The position numbers were made by a program, and so were the translations under genes. A stretch of DNA of 64,000 nt, taken from assembly GCA_014529385.2 (NCBI GenBank), contig CM043955.1, forward strand, positions 144,095,640 to 144,159,639, in the 5' to 3' direction. This DNA is from Adiantum capillus-veneris (Eukaryota; Streptophyta; Polypodiopsida; Polypodiales; Pteridaceae). The notes below the pieces were generated by a model. The model was not told the DNA's origin. It made no database searches and saw nothing but the letters and a program-made list of their open reading frames with translations. This document shows, piece after piece, positions 29,695 through 40,651 of the stretch; positions within the stretch are counted from its first letter, which is position 1, and each line of letters opens with the position of its first letter.

Positions 29695-30449
29695 TCAAAC
29701 AAACTTAGTGTGCATTTTTCTAGCATCTTTCTTTGCATGGGAGCGGAGCTGCACGACATTCACCCCCTCTGAACCTGCACAATCTCCGGTCTGTTTTTGC
29801 CCATACATTAATTCGAACGGCATAAATCCTATAACTGAAATATGTGTAGTGCGATCAACCCGTAAAGCAAATGGCAAGAGTTTAGGCCAATCACCAATAT
29901 GTCCTTCACACGCCTTTGCTAAAGCTTTAACAAGGCGGATGTCCTCTTTCACTCTTCTCGTTACCTTCTGGATTATATGATGTGGTGAGGGCGAGTTTAA
30001 TGCCCATACGAGCAAAAAACTCTCGAGCTTCATTTGCATACAGCTCCCCTCTATCTGCAGTAAATTCTGCCAACACATCCATACCTAGAGATAACATCTT
30101 CAAGCAAGAACTTGCATACTGAACTGGTAGCTTTGGTACACAAAGCTTTGCCTTCAACCTGGTTCGTAAGATCTTCCCCGACAAGAACAATATATCTCAT
30201 CTGCCACACTCCTACTGGCATTGTAATAAGGTCCACCACCCACTTGTAGTGCAGAGCCAATGGATAGGTGAGATGCAACCCATCTCTATGTCGCACATTG
30301 AAGTATTGTTGACATATTAAGCATGCTTCCACAAATTGAACCACATCTTTATACATACCTCTCCACCAATATCGGTCTTTAATTTTGACAAAGGTTGCCC
30401 AGGCTCCTCTGTGTCCAGCCCATACACTTTCATGAAACTCTTTAATCAC
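29695..30449 (-). pseudogene. C: integrase
   Basis: The 30449 side encodes the zinc-binding domain (FHESVWAGHRGAWATFVKIK, then ACLICQQYF), followed by KWVVDLITMPVGVWQMRYIV with the first catalytic Asp. After a frameshift near 30060, TADRGELYANEAREFFARMG gives the second Asp and YNPEGNEKSERGHP the Glu region. A last segment (HIGDWPKLLPFALRVDRTTH, FMPFELMYGQK) reads across the polypurine tract at 29759 into the LTR before a stop at 29695. The usual GPY/F or chromodomain tail is not seen. At least two frame breaks. Confidence 0.82.
29759..29770 (-). other. Polypurine tract of C
   Basis: Minus strand AGAGGGGGTGAA immediately before the 3' LTR. Confidence 0.8.
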
Positions 30450-30632
30450 CTGCTGCTGGGTCGCTTTGTCGCAAATAATTCGTTGTGGTATCCCTCCCGG
30501 GCGCTTCGGTTGATTCCATAAATATCCCTCTTTCAGGAAATAGCCATAGGCCTTTTTCCTGATCTTCTTGAATTCTTAATCACTCAATCCTTCTTGTTTA
30601 GTGAGAGTACTTAGGTAGCGGCCAATCATAAG

Positions 30633-31284
30633 CTACTCTCCATCATAAAACTCTTCAAAAAAGACTTCAAAAACATGAGCAATACTACCACGGTTGGCAT
30701 CTAGATAAGAAGACGTGTAGAACGTCAAGCCAACATCATCACTCGTGGTAAGCATCTCTTCTTCATCTTCCAACCTGGCTCTTGATAGCATATCTGCAAT
30801 AGGGTTATCTCTACTTGCAATATGACAAAATTCAGGGTTAAGAGACTTGATATACGCTATCCATCGTAGCATGGCAATGTCCGGAGTAGAGCAATTTGCA
30901 ATCATCCCTATCAGTGGCAAGCAATCTATATCTACCACAATGGAAGCTCCAACAAAGTATTCTTTATCGGTCCTTAGAGCAGTAGCAATGCCCCAAAGTT
31001 CCCTCTTAACCTGTGGATATCCTCGTTGACAAGCATTCGGAATCATCTTGACCTATAGCCCATCCAATACCTGTCGGGCTAGTGTCAACTGTTAAAATAA
31101 TTGGCATGTCGCATTTATAATCAACTTTCCTCAAGGTCGGAGCCTCAAGAAGCATCTTCTTTAATATCTTAACAGCTTGTGTGTGAACTTCTTCCCAAAC
31201 AAACCTCTTACCTTTTCGTAGCAATTGATACAGCACCTCTGCAAACATGGGCAAAGTGTGGCAGCCAAATACGATAGAACACAC
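30633..31284 (-). pseudogene. C: RNase H
   Basis: Minus-strand pieces: MPIILTVDTSPTGIGWAIGQ (first catalytic Asp; near 31100-31160), a frame change, QVKRELWGIATALRTDKEYF (Glu helix), then SIVVDIDCLPLIGMIANCST (Asp) and ASRDNPIADMLSRARLEDEE (last Asp, the usual end of Ty3 RNase H). It removes the RNA strand during reverse transcription. All acidic positions are visible but spread over two frames. Confidence 0.78.
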
Positions 31285-32333
31285 ATGCGCCTAAGAATCG
31301 ACGAACCTCAGTAACTGAAGAACATGTATCCTTCATCTTTTGAATTGCTTTGACTTTTGCTGGACTTGGCCTTCTTCCTTCAGAACTACACATGTGTCCC
31401 ACAATTAAGACCTCCTTAGCTCCAAAAGTCGATTTTTGACCTGAAAGTGTTAAGTTAACTTCTTCAAGCCTTGATAATATAGCATCACAGTCAACAATAT
31501 GTTGAGCAACAAATTGTATGCACCCCCTCTGGTCTTTTGCTTCATCTTTTGAGCCTTCTTCATAGTCCTTAATTGGTAGATCATCAACGAAAGGCATGGT
31601 AACATGTGGCATAAAGTCCCTTGATACCTTATCATGCCGTTCATCATATGAGCTACTGAATTAGTAGCACCCTGTGGCAGAGTGCACATCCTTACCAAAC
31701 CAAGAGGAGTATGCATTGTAATAAGATCTCTGCTCTCCAAAGCTAACTAGAATTGATCATATCCTGAATAAAGATCGCCCATGGAGTAAATAGATCTACC
31801 TGCAAAGGCCTCAGCAAATTCATCCACAATTGGGGCAGTACCCACATTGCGGATTGTTACCTTGTTAACCGATTGCATATCCTGAATGAATCTTAATGTA
31901 CCATTTTCTTTGGAATAGTAAACCATTGATTAGAATACGGAGCACATGACGGCTCCAAAATTCCCATTTGAATCTTTTCATTAAGCAAATTGACGAGCTT
32001 TGGCAAGTGAGCTTTAGGAACTGGAATAGGACGCAAGCTCCATGGCATGTGTGGAATAGTGAAAATAACCATTGGTGAAACAACACTCGGATCCACACAC
32101 CCTATCTCACTTGGCTCAAAAGCGAAAGCTTTACCATGTTTTTCGAGCATACCTTGAAAACATTTGATCTCCTCTTCATTGAGGAAACCGTCTTCTCCAA
32201 CCTTCAGCTGCTGTAGTGTCTCCTTAGTAAACTTATGCCCTATGTTCTTTGGATCTCCGAGTATAGGCTGTCGAGAAGCCTTTTTTATCATCCCATCACT
32301 TCCTTCTGGTAGCGGTGTAACCATTGGCCTCAC
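31208..32333 (-). pseudogene. C: reverse transcriptase
   Basis: Order on the minus strand: an RT N-terminal lead (FLNEEEIKCFQGMLEKHGKA, EIGCVDPSVVSPMVIFTIPH), PVPKAHLPKLVNLLNEKIQM, EPSCAPYSNQWFTIPKK. A frameshifted middle follows, then SRDLITMHTPLGLVRMCTLP and QGATNSVAHMMNG, then MPFVDDLPIK (FVDD catalytic box), the thumb HIVDCDAILSRLEEVNLTLS, and FLGACVFYRIWLPHFAHVCR. The domain is distinct from those of J, A and G, for example CTLPQGATNSVAHMM in place of MPFGLTNAPTTF. Several frame breaks. Confidence 0.82.
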
Positions 32334-32612
32334 TTTCTTTGCAACAGCCTTGTATTTTGTCTCTACCTGCGCTTCAACAATTTCACTGAATCATCTTCAA
32401 TATGCATAAGTGCTTCATATGAACTTAACTCATCATATATGTCCATTGAATGGATCTTGACCACTTCAGTTCCGCTTTGTAACCTGTTTTGCCTGATTTC
32501 TTCAAGCACTGACATAGTATCTACATAAGATACCTCTTCAAAGATTCTTGAAATCACATCATCGGATTCAAGCACATCACAACCTTGTAATTCACTTTGG
32601 ATACTTGAAACA
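32334..32612 (-). pseudogene. C: pol segment upstream of RT
   Basis: Minus-strand open stretch 32363-32575 with acidic sequence (SRIFEEVSYVDTMSVLEEIR) and no known motif. It links the protease part (beyond D) to RT. D inserted at 32612. Confidence 0.5.
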
Positions 32613-32808
32613 TGAAGGAGTACGAGCAGAAGTGCGATGCGAGAGAGAGAGAGTGCGAGAAGAAGAGCACGACGATATGGTGAACTCGCTCTACTATAAT
32701 GTGTAGAGCATAGTGAGTTCTTATTAGGTTTTTACAAAAGAATATGTGTACATACCTGGCGGCCTGCCCACTTACCTGGGCGACCACATTGGGCTTTATA
32801 CCCCAACA
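32613..32808 (-). repeat. 3' LTR of element D (196 bp)
   Basis: Plus-strand TGAAGGAGTACGAGCAGAAG to TATACCCCAACA. Confidence 0.95.
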
Positions 32809-32819
32809 ACCTCCCACTT
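32809..32819 (-). other. Polypurine tract of D
   Basis: Minus-strand AAGTGGGAGGT directly before the 3' LTR. Confidence 0.85.
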
Positions 32820-32897
32820 AAAGTCCAATGTGGTACTTTAAGTGTGAGAGAAGCTACTATACAAGCTAATATACAAGAGATGTAGAGAAGTGATGTA

Positions 32898-35800
32898 CTA
32901 CCCTACACCTAACTGCTTGCGAAAATGCGCAAAGCTCTCTGAGGGAAGTCCTTTTGTAAGTAGATCAGCAGGATTTTCTGTGGTGTGAACTTTGACAAGC
33001 TGAAGTTGCTTATCCTCGAGCATTTCCCTGATGAAATGATACTTCACATCCACATGCTTTGTCTTTGAGTGATAAACTGGATTGCGAGCCAATTGTATAG
33101 CACTTTGACTATCACAATATAACACGGGCATCTCTTCTTTGATTCCCAAATCTGTTACTAGTCGATTAAGCCAAATTGATTCTTTGCATGCCTCTGATGC
33201 TGCAACATATTCAGCCTCTGTAGTAGACTGAGTAACACAATCTTGTAATCTAGAACGCCATGATACTACTCCACCAGCCAATGTAAAGACATACCCTGAC
33301 GTAGACCTTCGGTTGTCTAAGTCACCTGCATAATCTGAGTCTGTAAAACCCTTTACACTTAGCTCCTGACTCCCATAGCATATACGCATACTCTTTGTAG
33401 CTTTCAGGTATCTCAATATTCCTTTCACTGCCTCCCAATGTTTCTTGCCTGGGTTTGACATGTATCGACTTACTACTCCCACTGCAAATGCAATGTCTGG
33501 GCGAGTAGCAATCATTGCATACATCAAACTACCCACTGCAGACGCATATGGAATCTTATCCATTTCAGCATGTTCTTCCTCAGACACAGGACAATCTTGT
33601 TTGCTAAGTTTCACATATGGTGGCAATGGAACACTCAATGCCTTTCCCTTCTCCATATTGAAACGTTGCAAAACCTTGTCAATATACTCTGTTTGAGATA
33701 ACCAAATCAACTTCTTTGATCTGTCTCTCTCAATGCGCATACCAAGTATATGACTTGCCTCACCCATGTCTTTCATGTCAAACGATTTTGCCATCTTTGA
33801 CTTCAAAGCTGAAATTTCTTCCAAGTGCTTGCCAGCAATCAACATGTCATCCACATACAAAATAAGGATCAGCCAACTGCCATCCTTAGCCTTCTTTGTA
33901 TATAGACAGTGATCGAACTCACTACGTTTGTAGCCTTGAGAAAGCATAAACTTGTGGAATTTATGGTACCATGCCCTCGGTGATTGTTTTAAGCCATAAA
34001 GACTCTTTAACAACTGGCATACCCAATCTTCCTTGCCTTTCTCAACAAACCCTTCTAGCTGTTGCATGTAAATTTCCACATCTAAATCACCATGCAAGAA
34101 CGCTGTCTTGACATCCATTTGGTGCAACACCAAATCTAATATGGCAACCAATGCAAGAAAGCATCTCAATGTAGTCATCTTGACCACCGGAGAGAAGACT
34201 TCATCAAAGTCAATGCCTTGTTCTTGCTTAAATCCCTTGGCAACAAGCCTTGCTTTGTACTTTGGTTGACTATCATGAGCGGTGATCTTATACCTGTAAA
34301 CCCATTTACAGGGTAGAGAAGTTTTGCCCCGTGGTAATTTAACTAGCTTCCATGTCTGGTTTTTATGCAGAGCTGTCATCTCTGACTGCATGGCCAATTG
34401 CCAATTCCTGGAGTCCTTCATTTGCACTGCTTCCTTGTAACATGAAGGCTCATTGCAATCAGTCAACATGACATAATTCATAGATGGAACAAACCTATCA
34501 GGAGGTCGCGTGACACGTCCAGATCTACGCACAATTGGTGGCTCAGGCTCAGCCACAACCTGTGGTTCCACTCTATCCTGTCCTTGCTCCTCTTGAGCCC
34601 TGACATTTTGTCTTGCACGTGCAGGTCCATCTTCTTGGAAGACAACTCTTCTAATCTCCTCAACCCTCTCTGGTTTAGAATGATATTTGGATTCATTAAA
34701 GTGAACATCATTACTGCGGACAACCTTTCTAGATTCGGGATCCCAAAGTCTGTACCCCATCTCACCAGAATTACCATAGCCTAGAAAGATGCACTTTCTA
34801 CTCTTTGGCTCAAGTTTGTTCCTAAATTCCTTTGGAACGTGAGTATATGCCTCACAGCCAAAGACTCTGAGATGCTTGTATGAGGGCATTTTGCCTGACC
34901 ATACCATCTCTGGCATTGAATCCTTCTGCAAAACCTTGCTAGGAGATCTATTTACAAGATGAACAGCTGTTGATACAGCTTCAGCCCAAAACCCATTTGG
35001 CAGCTGTGCATTAGACAACATACTTCTGTCCTTCTCTTGTATGGTCCTATTCATCCTCTCAGCAACACCATTTTGAGGAGGATTGTAAGGAGCAGTAAGT
35101 TCACGTTTTATCCCTTTTGACTCACAAAAGTCCTTAAAGGCCTTTGAAACGTACTCTCCACCATTGTCAGTGCGTAAGCATTCAAGCTTCTTGCCACTCT
35201 GATTCTCCACAAGTGTCACAAACATTTTGAAAACACTAAACGCTTCATCCTTGTGCTTGAGAAAGTAAACCCATACTTTCCTCGAGTAATCATCTATAAA
35301 TGTCATAAATTAAGAAGCTCCCCCTAGAGATAGGTTAGGCATAGGTCCACACAAATCACTATGAACAAGTGCCAACTGTGTATCTCTTCTACTGCTTCTA
35401 TGCTTATGTGGTTGTTGTGTTTGCTTACCATACAGACAATGTTCACAGAATTCAAAATCATTAAATGAAAAGCCAGGCAAATAACCAGAACGAGACAAGA
35501 TTTCCATTCCCTTCTTGGACATATGTCCTAACCGGCAATGCCACAAAGAAACGTTCGGCTGCTCGGTTACATTGATTACATTTTTAGAGACATTTGATAC
35601 ATAAATCATGTAAAGTCCTCCAGACTTTACTCCATGTGCTACTGTCATAGAACCCTTGGATATCTTCCACATGTTCTGTCCAAAAATGGTGACGTAGCCA
35701 GCATCATCAAGTAAACCTGTGCTGATCAAGCTCTTTGTAATTGTGGGAACATGTCTCACATTCTTCAGCGTGAAAGAAGAGCCATTCTGAAACTTCAATT

Positions 35801-36845
35801 GAACATCTCCAACACCTAAGCTCTCACATGTCTGCCCATTGCCTAGCCGAACATGATCTTTAGTGGTCACATAAGAAGTAAACCACTCCTTGTTTGGAGA
35901 CACATGAAGTGATGCCCCTGAGTCTATAATCCAGTCACTCAGTGCATTTCCATCAGATGCTGTAAGAAGAGCTGAGTCCATTGTATTCTTCAAGAAGTAG
36001 ATGTCTCCTGACACTAGACTGTCTTGAATCTTCACTGAGGACTTGTTCTTCTCACCATGGTCTTCAGCTTTCTCTTTGCCTTTTTCTGCTTTCCATTCTC
36101 TGTAGTCTCTTTTCATGTGACCCTTCTTGCCACAATGGTAGCATTCTATGTCACTCTTGCCTTTAGCACTGCGGGACTTGCTACGAGACTGATTTCTCTT
36201 TCCACCTTTGTACTTTTCTTTGGTCCTTCCCCTGACAACTAAGGCTGTTCCTTTGCCTTTGTCCATTGTCTTTCTATTGGTTTCTTCAGTAAGCAGACTT
36301 CCTTCTACACCTGCTATGTTCAAACCATCTGGAGGTGCAGAATTACTCAAAGCTGTGCGAAAAGTGTCCCAACTTTCCGGCAATGTGATCAACAGGAACA
36401 TAGCTCTAACAGGTTCATCAAACTTGACACCTTGAGCTGACAAGTGACTATAGATTGTGTTGAATTCATTCAGATGATTGGACATAGGTGTCCCTTCTTT
36501 CATCTTCAAGTCAACAAGCTTCTTAAGCCAGTATACCTATGAAGTTGCACTCTGCTTCTCATAAAGATCACTCAGCTTTAACCATGCTTGATAAGCCGAC
36601 ATCTCGTCTGCTACATTGAAGTAAACGCTTTCTGCCAAAGTCAGCATAATGGTAGAAAGTGCCAATTCATCCATTTCGCTCCATTTATCTTCGTCCATAT
36701 CTTCTGGTTTTATCCCCTTGAGCTTTATAGGTTTTATCTGCTTCTTTTGTACCAACACGTGCCAAATCAGCTTCTTCCACAATGGGAAATTGGTTCCATC
36801 CAGCTTCTTGATATTGTAAAGAGCAGTGTCCTGTGATCCAGCCAT
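32898..36845 (-). pseudogene. D: copia gag-pol polyprotein with two in-frame stops
   Basis: One continuous frame of 1,316 codons from MAGSQDTALYNIKKLDGTNF to the stop at 32898, broken only by TAG at 36537-36539 and TAA at 35310-35312. Gag comes first, with the UBN2-type outline (PLWKKLIWHVL, TLPESWDTFRTAL). The zinc knuckle CYHCGKKGHMKRDY has Tyr where the last Cys should be. Protease: DWIIDSGASLHVSP. Integrase: LWHCRLGHMSKKGM, HSDLCGPMP, LRTDNGGEY and PQNGVAERMNR, so D, D and E are all present. RT: HQMDVKTAFLHGDL and ILYVDDMLIAG. RNase H: TDSDYAGDL, TEAEYVAAS and YCDSQSAIQLA. Apart from the two stops and the knuckle change, all catalytic residues seem intact. Such elements make particles and reverse-transcribe in the cytoplasm. 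Confidence 0.95.
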
Positions 36846-37907
36846 AGCTACGCTTCATAGTAGTTTACTTTTCTGGGAAAAATTCGGCAGAGTTTCCCCT
36901 ATAAACTGACCTCTGAACCAATATCAACTTGTCAAATGAACCAAGAAAGCTTCAGATTCTGCAGAAATTTTGGCAGAGTCTCCTTTGTAAAATGGCTCTG
37001 GTGTACTAAAAACAAACCAAAAAACAGCTCAAAAAACACTGTCTCTTTGACACTGTAAGCTGCGGGTAAACCTGTCATGCACCTGTATTGTCTCTCACTG
37101 TCCTATAAGCATAGACTGCGACAATGCCTCAACGGCAGTAAAGCAAAGATGCAATCCCAACTGTCTAACTCACAGTCAATACATCCTAGCTGCCTATCTA
37201 AGGGTGCTCGAGGGATCGCTCCAAGACCTGTATCACCGAAAGGATCTCAACATTCGAGAATCCCCCAGCTCAATAAAACCTCACTCGACCCTCAATAAAG
37301 GCTGCAGTAAATCTGACAGTACATAGACTTCCCACAAAGTCATACATCCACAAATTTCCCACTGTATGCTGTAACCGCTACGGTGGTTGTTTGCTGCATG
37401 ACTCACAGCCAGCAAACCCTCAACAGACATACATCATCTCTGACAATACATCCCATGTGGAAGTACCTGCAATGTCAGGATGAAATCTGGAATATCAAGC
37501 AGCAAATACAAGCTACCTGATGAACTAGTGGATGTCACCTACAGTCTGTGTGTAGATGCGCCCGTGTCATATGTGACACGCCTCCAAGAACTGTGAGCCG
37601 TCCTTCGATGTGTAGACAGCCACAAATCAACACTCTGGGAGTGTCGATATCCTCAGCACCTGCAGTCGTAGGCCGAAAACCCCAAATTTGCAAAGTCGGA
37701 TCTGCACCACGTAATCGAAAATGGCCTGCGCAGACCTTTGTCGAAGCCGAACGGTGGTCGAGATGACCTCAGAATGAAATTCTGACAACACCGAGCTCTT
37801 TGGGCTCATCCACGGGATTTGGGGCCGTGTCTTCGCCTGTCGAATTTCACTCCAATCTGAGTTGGTGACTCTAGCCTCCTGCAGTGCTGCCCCAAGCCTC
37901 GATCTGA
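36846..37907 (-). other. D: long 5' leader
   Basis: About 1.06 kb between primer site and gag start, unusually long for copia. No convincing reading frame; contains C-rich and CAA-rich stretches. Confidence 0.6.
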
Positions 37908-37919
37908 GCTCTGAAAGCA
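37908..37919 (-). other. Primer binding site-like sequence of D
   Basis: Minus-strand TGCTTTCAGAGC, two mismatches from TGGTATCAGAGC, right after the LTR. Confidence 0.6.
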
Positions 37920-37921
37920 AT

Positions 37922-38115
37922 TGAAGGAGTACAAGCGGAAGTGCGACGCAAGAGAGAGAGTGCGAGAAGAAGAGCACGACGATATGGTGAACTCGCTCTA
38001 CTGTAATGTGTAGAGCATAGTGAGTTCTTATTAGGTTTTTACAAAAGAATATGTGTACATACCTGGCGGCCCGCCCACTTACCTGGGCGACCACATTGGG
38101 CTTTATACCCCAACA
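37922..38115 (-). repeat. 5' LTR of element D (194 bp)
   Basis: Plus-strand TGAAGGAGTACAAGCGGAAG to TATACCCCAACA; followed by target duplication AAACA. Confidence 0.95.
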
Positions 38116-38256
38116 AAACATACTATTTTTCCCACTTTGGCAAATCATTAAATTTTCTGAAAGAGACTGAACCTTCAGATGTTAACCCCAAAAACCTCGA
38201 AGAGAAAGCTTCTCTTTGCGATAACTTATCCTCACTTGTACCACCATAGTCCCGCT

Positions 38257-38740
38257 TTATAATGGCACTCCAAGAAAATCCTGTGCAAACCTGTGTTCTC
38301 TAAACTCCTTGTGTATCTTCGGCATTGGATGATCACGTAGACTGTCCTTATTCCTAGCATGGTCAACACATCCAGTCAAGAATTGCACTGCTTTCTTACC
38401 ATCACAGCTCCGAACTCTGGCATAGGCCGAGCCATCATCCAGCACTTTGTTTGCCATTCGCACAACCGTAATGTATGGTTGCCCTAGAATTAAAGGATAA
38501 GAGGAATGCTCCTATATAAAGAAGTTTTGCTCATCACAGACATCCCCTACAGTTACCTTAACATTGGCACATGCACCATAGAGGTCGCCTGGAAGCATAT
38601 TGGCAGCTCGAATCCGCCAACCATGGTCCACATCAATAGGCCATTTCCCCTTTTTGTGCAAGCTTTTAGCCATCAAATTGATCTCCGATCCATGATCTAT
38701 GAGTGCTAAGCCCGGTTCTTCGATGTCGCCAAGCTTTACA
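38257..38740 (-). pseudogene. C: aspartic protease
   Basis: Minus-strand reading near 38695-38720 gives EEPGLALIDHGSEINLMAKS, a retropepsin-like active-site line with DHG in place of DSG/DTG. It is followed by WPIDVDHGWRIRAANMLPGD and then, across a stop, ILGQPYITVVRMANKVLDDG, the typical second half (LGqpyi). Retropepsin matures the Gag-Pol polyprotein. The middle has a stop near 38515. Confidence 0.65.
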
Positions 38741-40597
38741 ATAGTTTCGGTTGTTGCTCTTGCCCAATGAGTCCTTGAAAAGTGACTGGTATGCTTTCAC
38801 TATCTTCATCTTCATTGAAATGAACATGCCTTACTTCAGGTACGGTTGGATTTGACACCACCACAGACCTCGACTCTTCTTCTTCTTCAAGATTCGCCAA
38901 ATACTCTTCATAGTCGTCTAGAATTGCTTCAATGTGGCGTACCGCCTGGCTTTTCACTGACTCCGGCTCCTATTCACTTGGTATCTGCTGCTTCCTTTTC
39001 ATGATATCTATTATATCCTCATGAAACTCACGTTTGGCAATGCCCAATATATCACCCAATGTGAGCTCCACCTTGCTATTCAGAATTCGCTCTTCAAAGA
39101 CTTTCTTTAAATCTGTAGCTAATTCAATGTCAGACTTGAGCTTATAAGAGGGTCCCCTGGGTTTACCTTGCTTTTTGTCCTTAGGTGCATCCTCCATCAC
39201 CACTTCAGGAGCGGGCTTAGGAGCAAGACTTTCTTCTTTCTTGCCGTTGAACCTCGTTGTCCTTTTCGATGTCCCAGGAGCTTCTTCATCTCTTTTCCGC
39301 TTTTCCTCCACCATAGCCTCATTAGCTTGAGATTTCGCAATGAATGCATACACCGAGAGGGAATCCACTGGATCAGTCCACCCTGTGGTTTCTCGAATTG
39401 AATTCCCTACTTGCCGCAGCTTCCCATAAGTTACCTGTCCAGTTTCTGCTGTCTTCAAAGCATAAGGCCATAATTGACCTTTGGTACCTGCACCATCATC
39501 ATCACCCTTCCCGCAGACTTGTAGCCCATATGTAGCTGCCTCCATAAGAGCAACATTATGCTGAATCTCATCAACTATCTTATTCATGTCCCTACCAAAG
39601 TTCAGGCAGAGCATCTCACCTATTACCCTAAGGTGTATCTTCTTGTCCTTCCAGAACACCACATTCTTTTTATATGCTTCGTCAAAATCATCACATTCCT
39701 TAACATACTTGTGGTCTTCACCGTCACACCACATGCATCGGTCCCAACCTTTGCGTGGTGGCTGCTGTCTAGGCTCAGATGTAGACCCCTTTGCAGCTAG
39801 TCCATCAAATTTAACAGCTTTAAAATTCAAATTCAATTTTTGAATACCTTTTACCAATTCGTCAAGAACTGGCTCCTCCACTCTGGGTATTGCTGAGGTT
39901 GTTTTCTCTTTAGGTTCCTCCTCCGTAACACCCGTGATGTTAGCCACAATCAACTTATCGACTCTCATCTGTCGTTTCACGATCATGTTGACTGCTTCGG
40001 TGACTACCTTCCAGTCGGACGTTAAGCCCAATTCTCCACTTGGATCCTCTAGCAAATGCACTAAACTCTCTTGATGTCGAGGATCAACAGCCTGAATGAA
40101 CAGCTCAACCTTCTGATCCCTCATTGAACGTTGCTCTGTCGAAGACAGTTGCTCGAATTTCTTCTCAAATTCCCGCAATAACTCTCGTGCAGACATATTT
40201 TTGTTCTTCTTCTGCACCCACTTCATGAAACTTTGCTTGGTTACTCCTCCAGGAAGTATTCCTCCTGAAGCGCCTTCTTGAAATCCTGCCAATTCGGGCC
40301 GCGAAGCACGTGAATTTCTTTAATTCCACTCCTAAGTTCTGGCTCAACAATCAAATGGAACCCTTCTACTGCCTTCTGATCATCAATTCCATTCTCTTCC
40401 ATTTCTTGTTCATAGATAATGAAGAATTTGCTAATATCCCAGCCTTCAAATCGATGCAATTTCTCGGTAACTGTGTGCCGAGCTTTACGGATCCTCTCTT
40501 GCAAATTGTACTGATGTTGGGCAGCCTGTTGTTGTTGCATGTAAGCAGCAAGTTGCTGCATCGTTTGAGGCATGGCAGCCTCTTGCGGTGTCGACAT
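38741..40597 (-). pseudogene. C: gag polyprotein
   Basis: N-terminal frame from MSTPQEAAMPQTMQQLAAYM (40597), Gln-rich, then HRFEGWDISKFFIIYEQEME and LRGPNWQDFKKALQEEYFLE. A frameshift near 40250-40290 leads into TKQSFMKWVQKKNKNMSARE and a 440-residue frame to 38970. That frame holds a gag-like helical domain (ELLREFEKKFEQLSSTEQRS, VELFIQAVDPRHQESLVHLL) and a zinc-knuckle-like CMWCDGEDHKYVKEC with five residues before the last Cys instead of four. The acidic segment 38736-38957 follows after a stop. This gag is unlike those of A, J, G or H. Confidence 0.7.
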
Positions 40598-40629
40598 CCT
40601 TCTTCACCACACTGCTCACCCCGACTCGT

Positions 40630-40647
40630 TTCGCGTCGGGTTCACCA
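40630..40647 (-). other. Primer binding site of C, tRNA-Trp type
   Basis: Minus-strand TGGTGAACCCGACGCGAA, four bases from the LTR. It is complementary at about 17 of 18 positions to the 3' end of plant tRNA-Trp as I recall it (ACGTCGGGTTCA plus CCA). All other elements here use the initiator tRNA-Met type. Confidence 0.7.
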
Positions 40648-40651
40648 AGAA

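Larger units (their letters stand above)
27578..29758 (-). repeat. 3' LTR of element C (2181 bp)
   Basis: Plus-strand ends TGTCGGGGGATAATTGTGTG and GGAGCTGCACGACA. It contains an unusual region rich in GCTTAAG and AGCTTA words (27890-28300), a 54-bp internal duplication at about 28258-28363 absent from the other LTR, a GC-rich block (28500-28640) and the PPR-like fragment. Confidence 0.9.
32613..38115 (-). mobile_element. Ty1/copia element D, nearly intact
   Basis: Complete minus-strand copia element: 5' LTR 37922-38115, primer-site-like 37908-37919, one gag-pol frame 36845-32898, purine tract 32809-32819, 3' LTR 32613-32808. Perfect target duplication AAACA at 32608-32612 and 38116-38120. 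LTRs are 196 and 194 bp and nearly identical. The gene order gag-PR-IN-RT-RNase H marks it as copia. It is nested in gypsy element C. Confidence 0.95.

Noticed and set aside
38000-38110. Frame 37627-38148 (minus) as a gene
   Set aside because: It runs through the copia D LTR into its leader and shows no protein motif.
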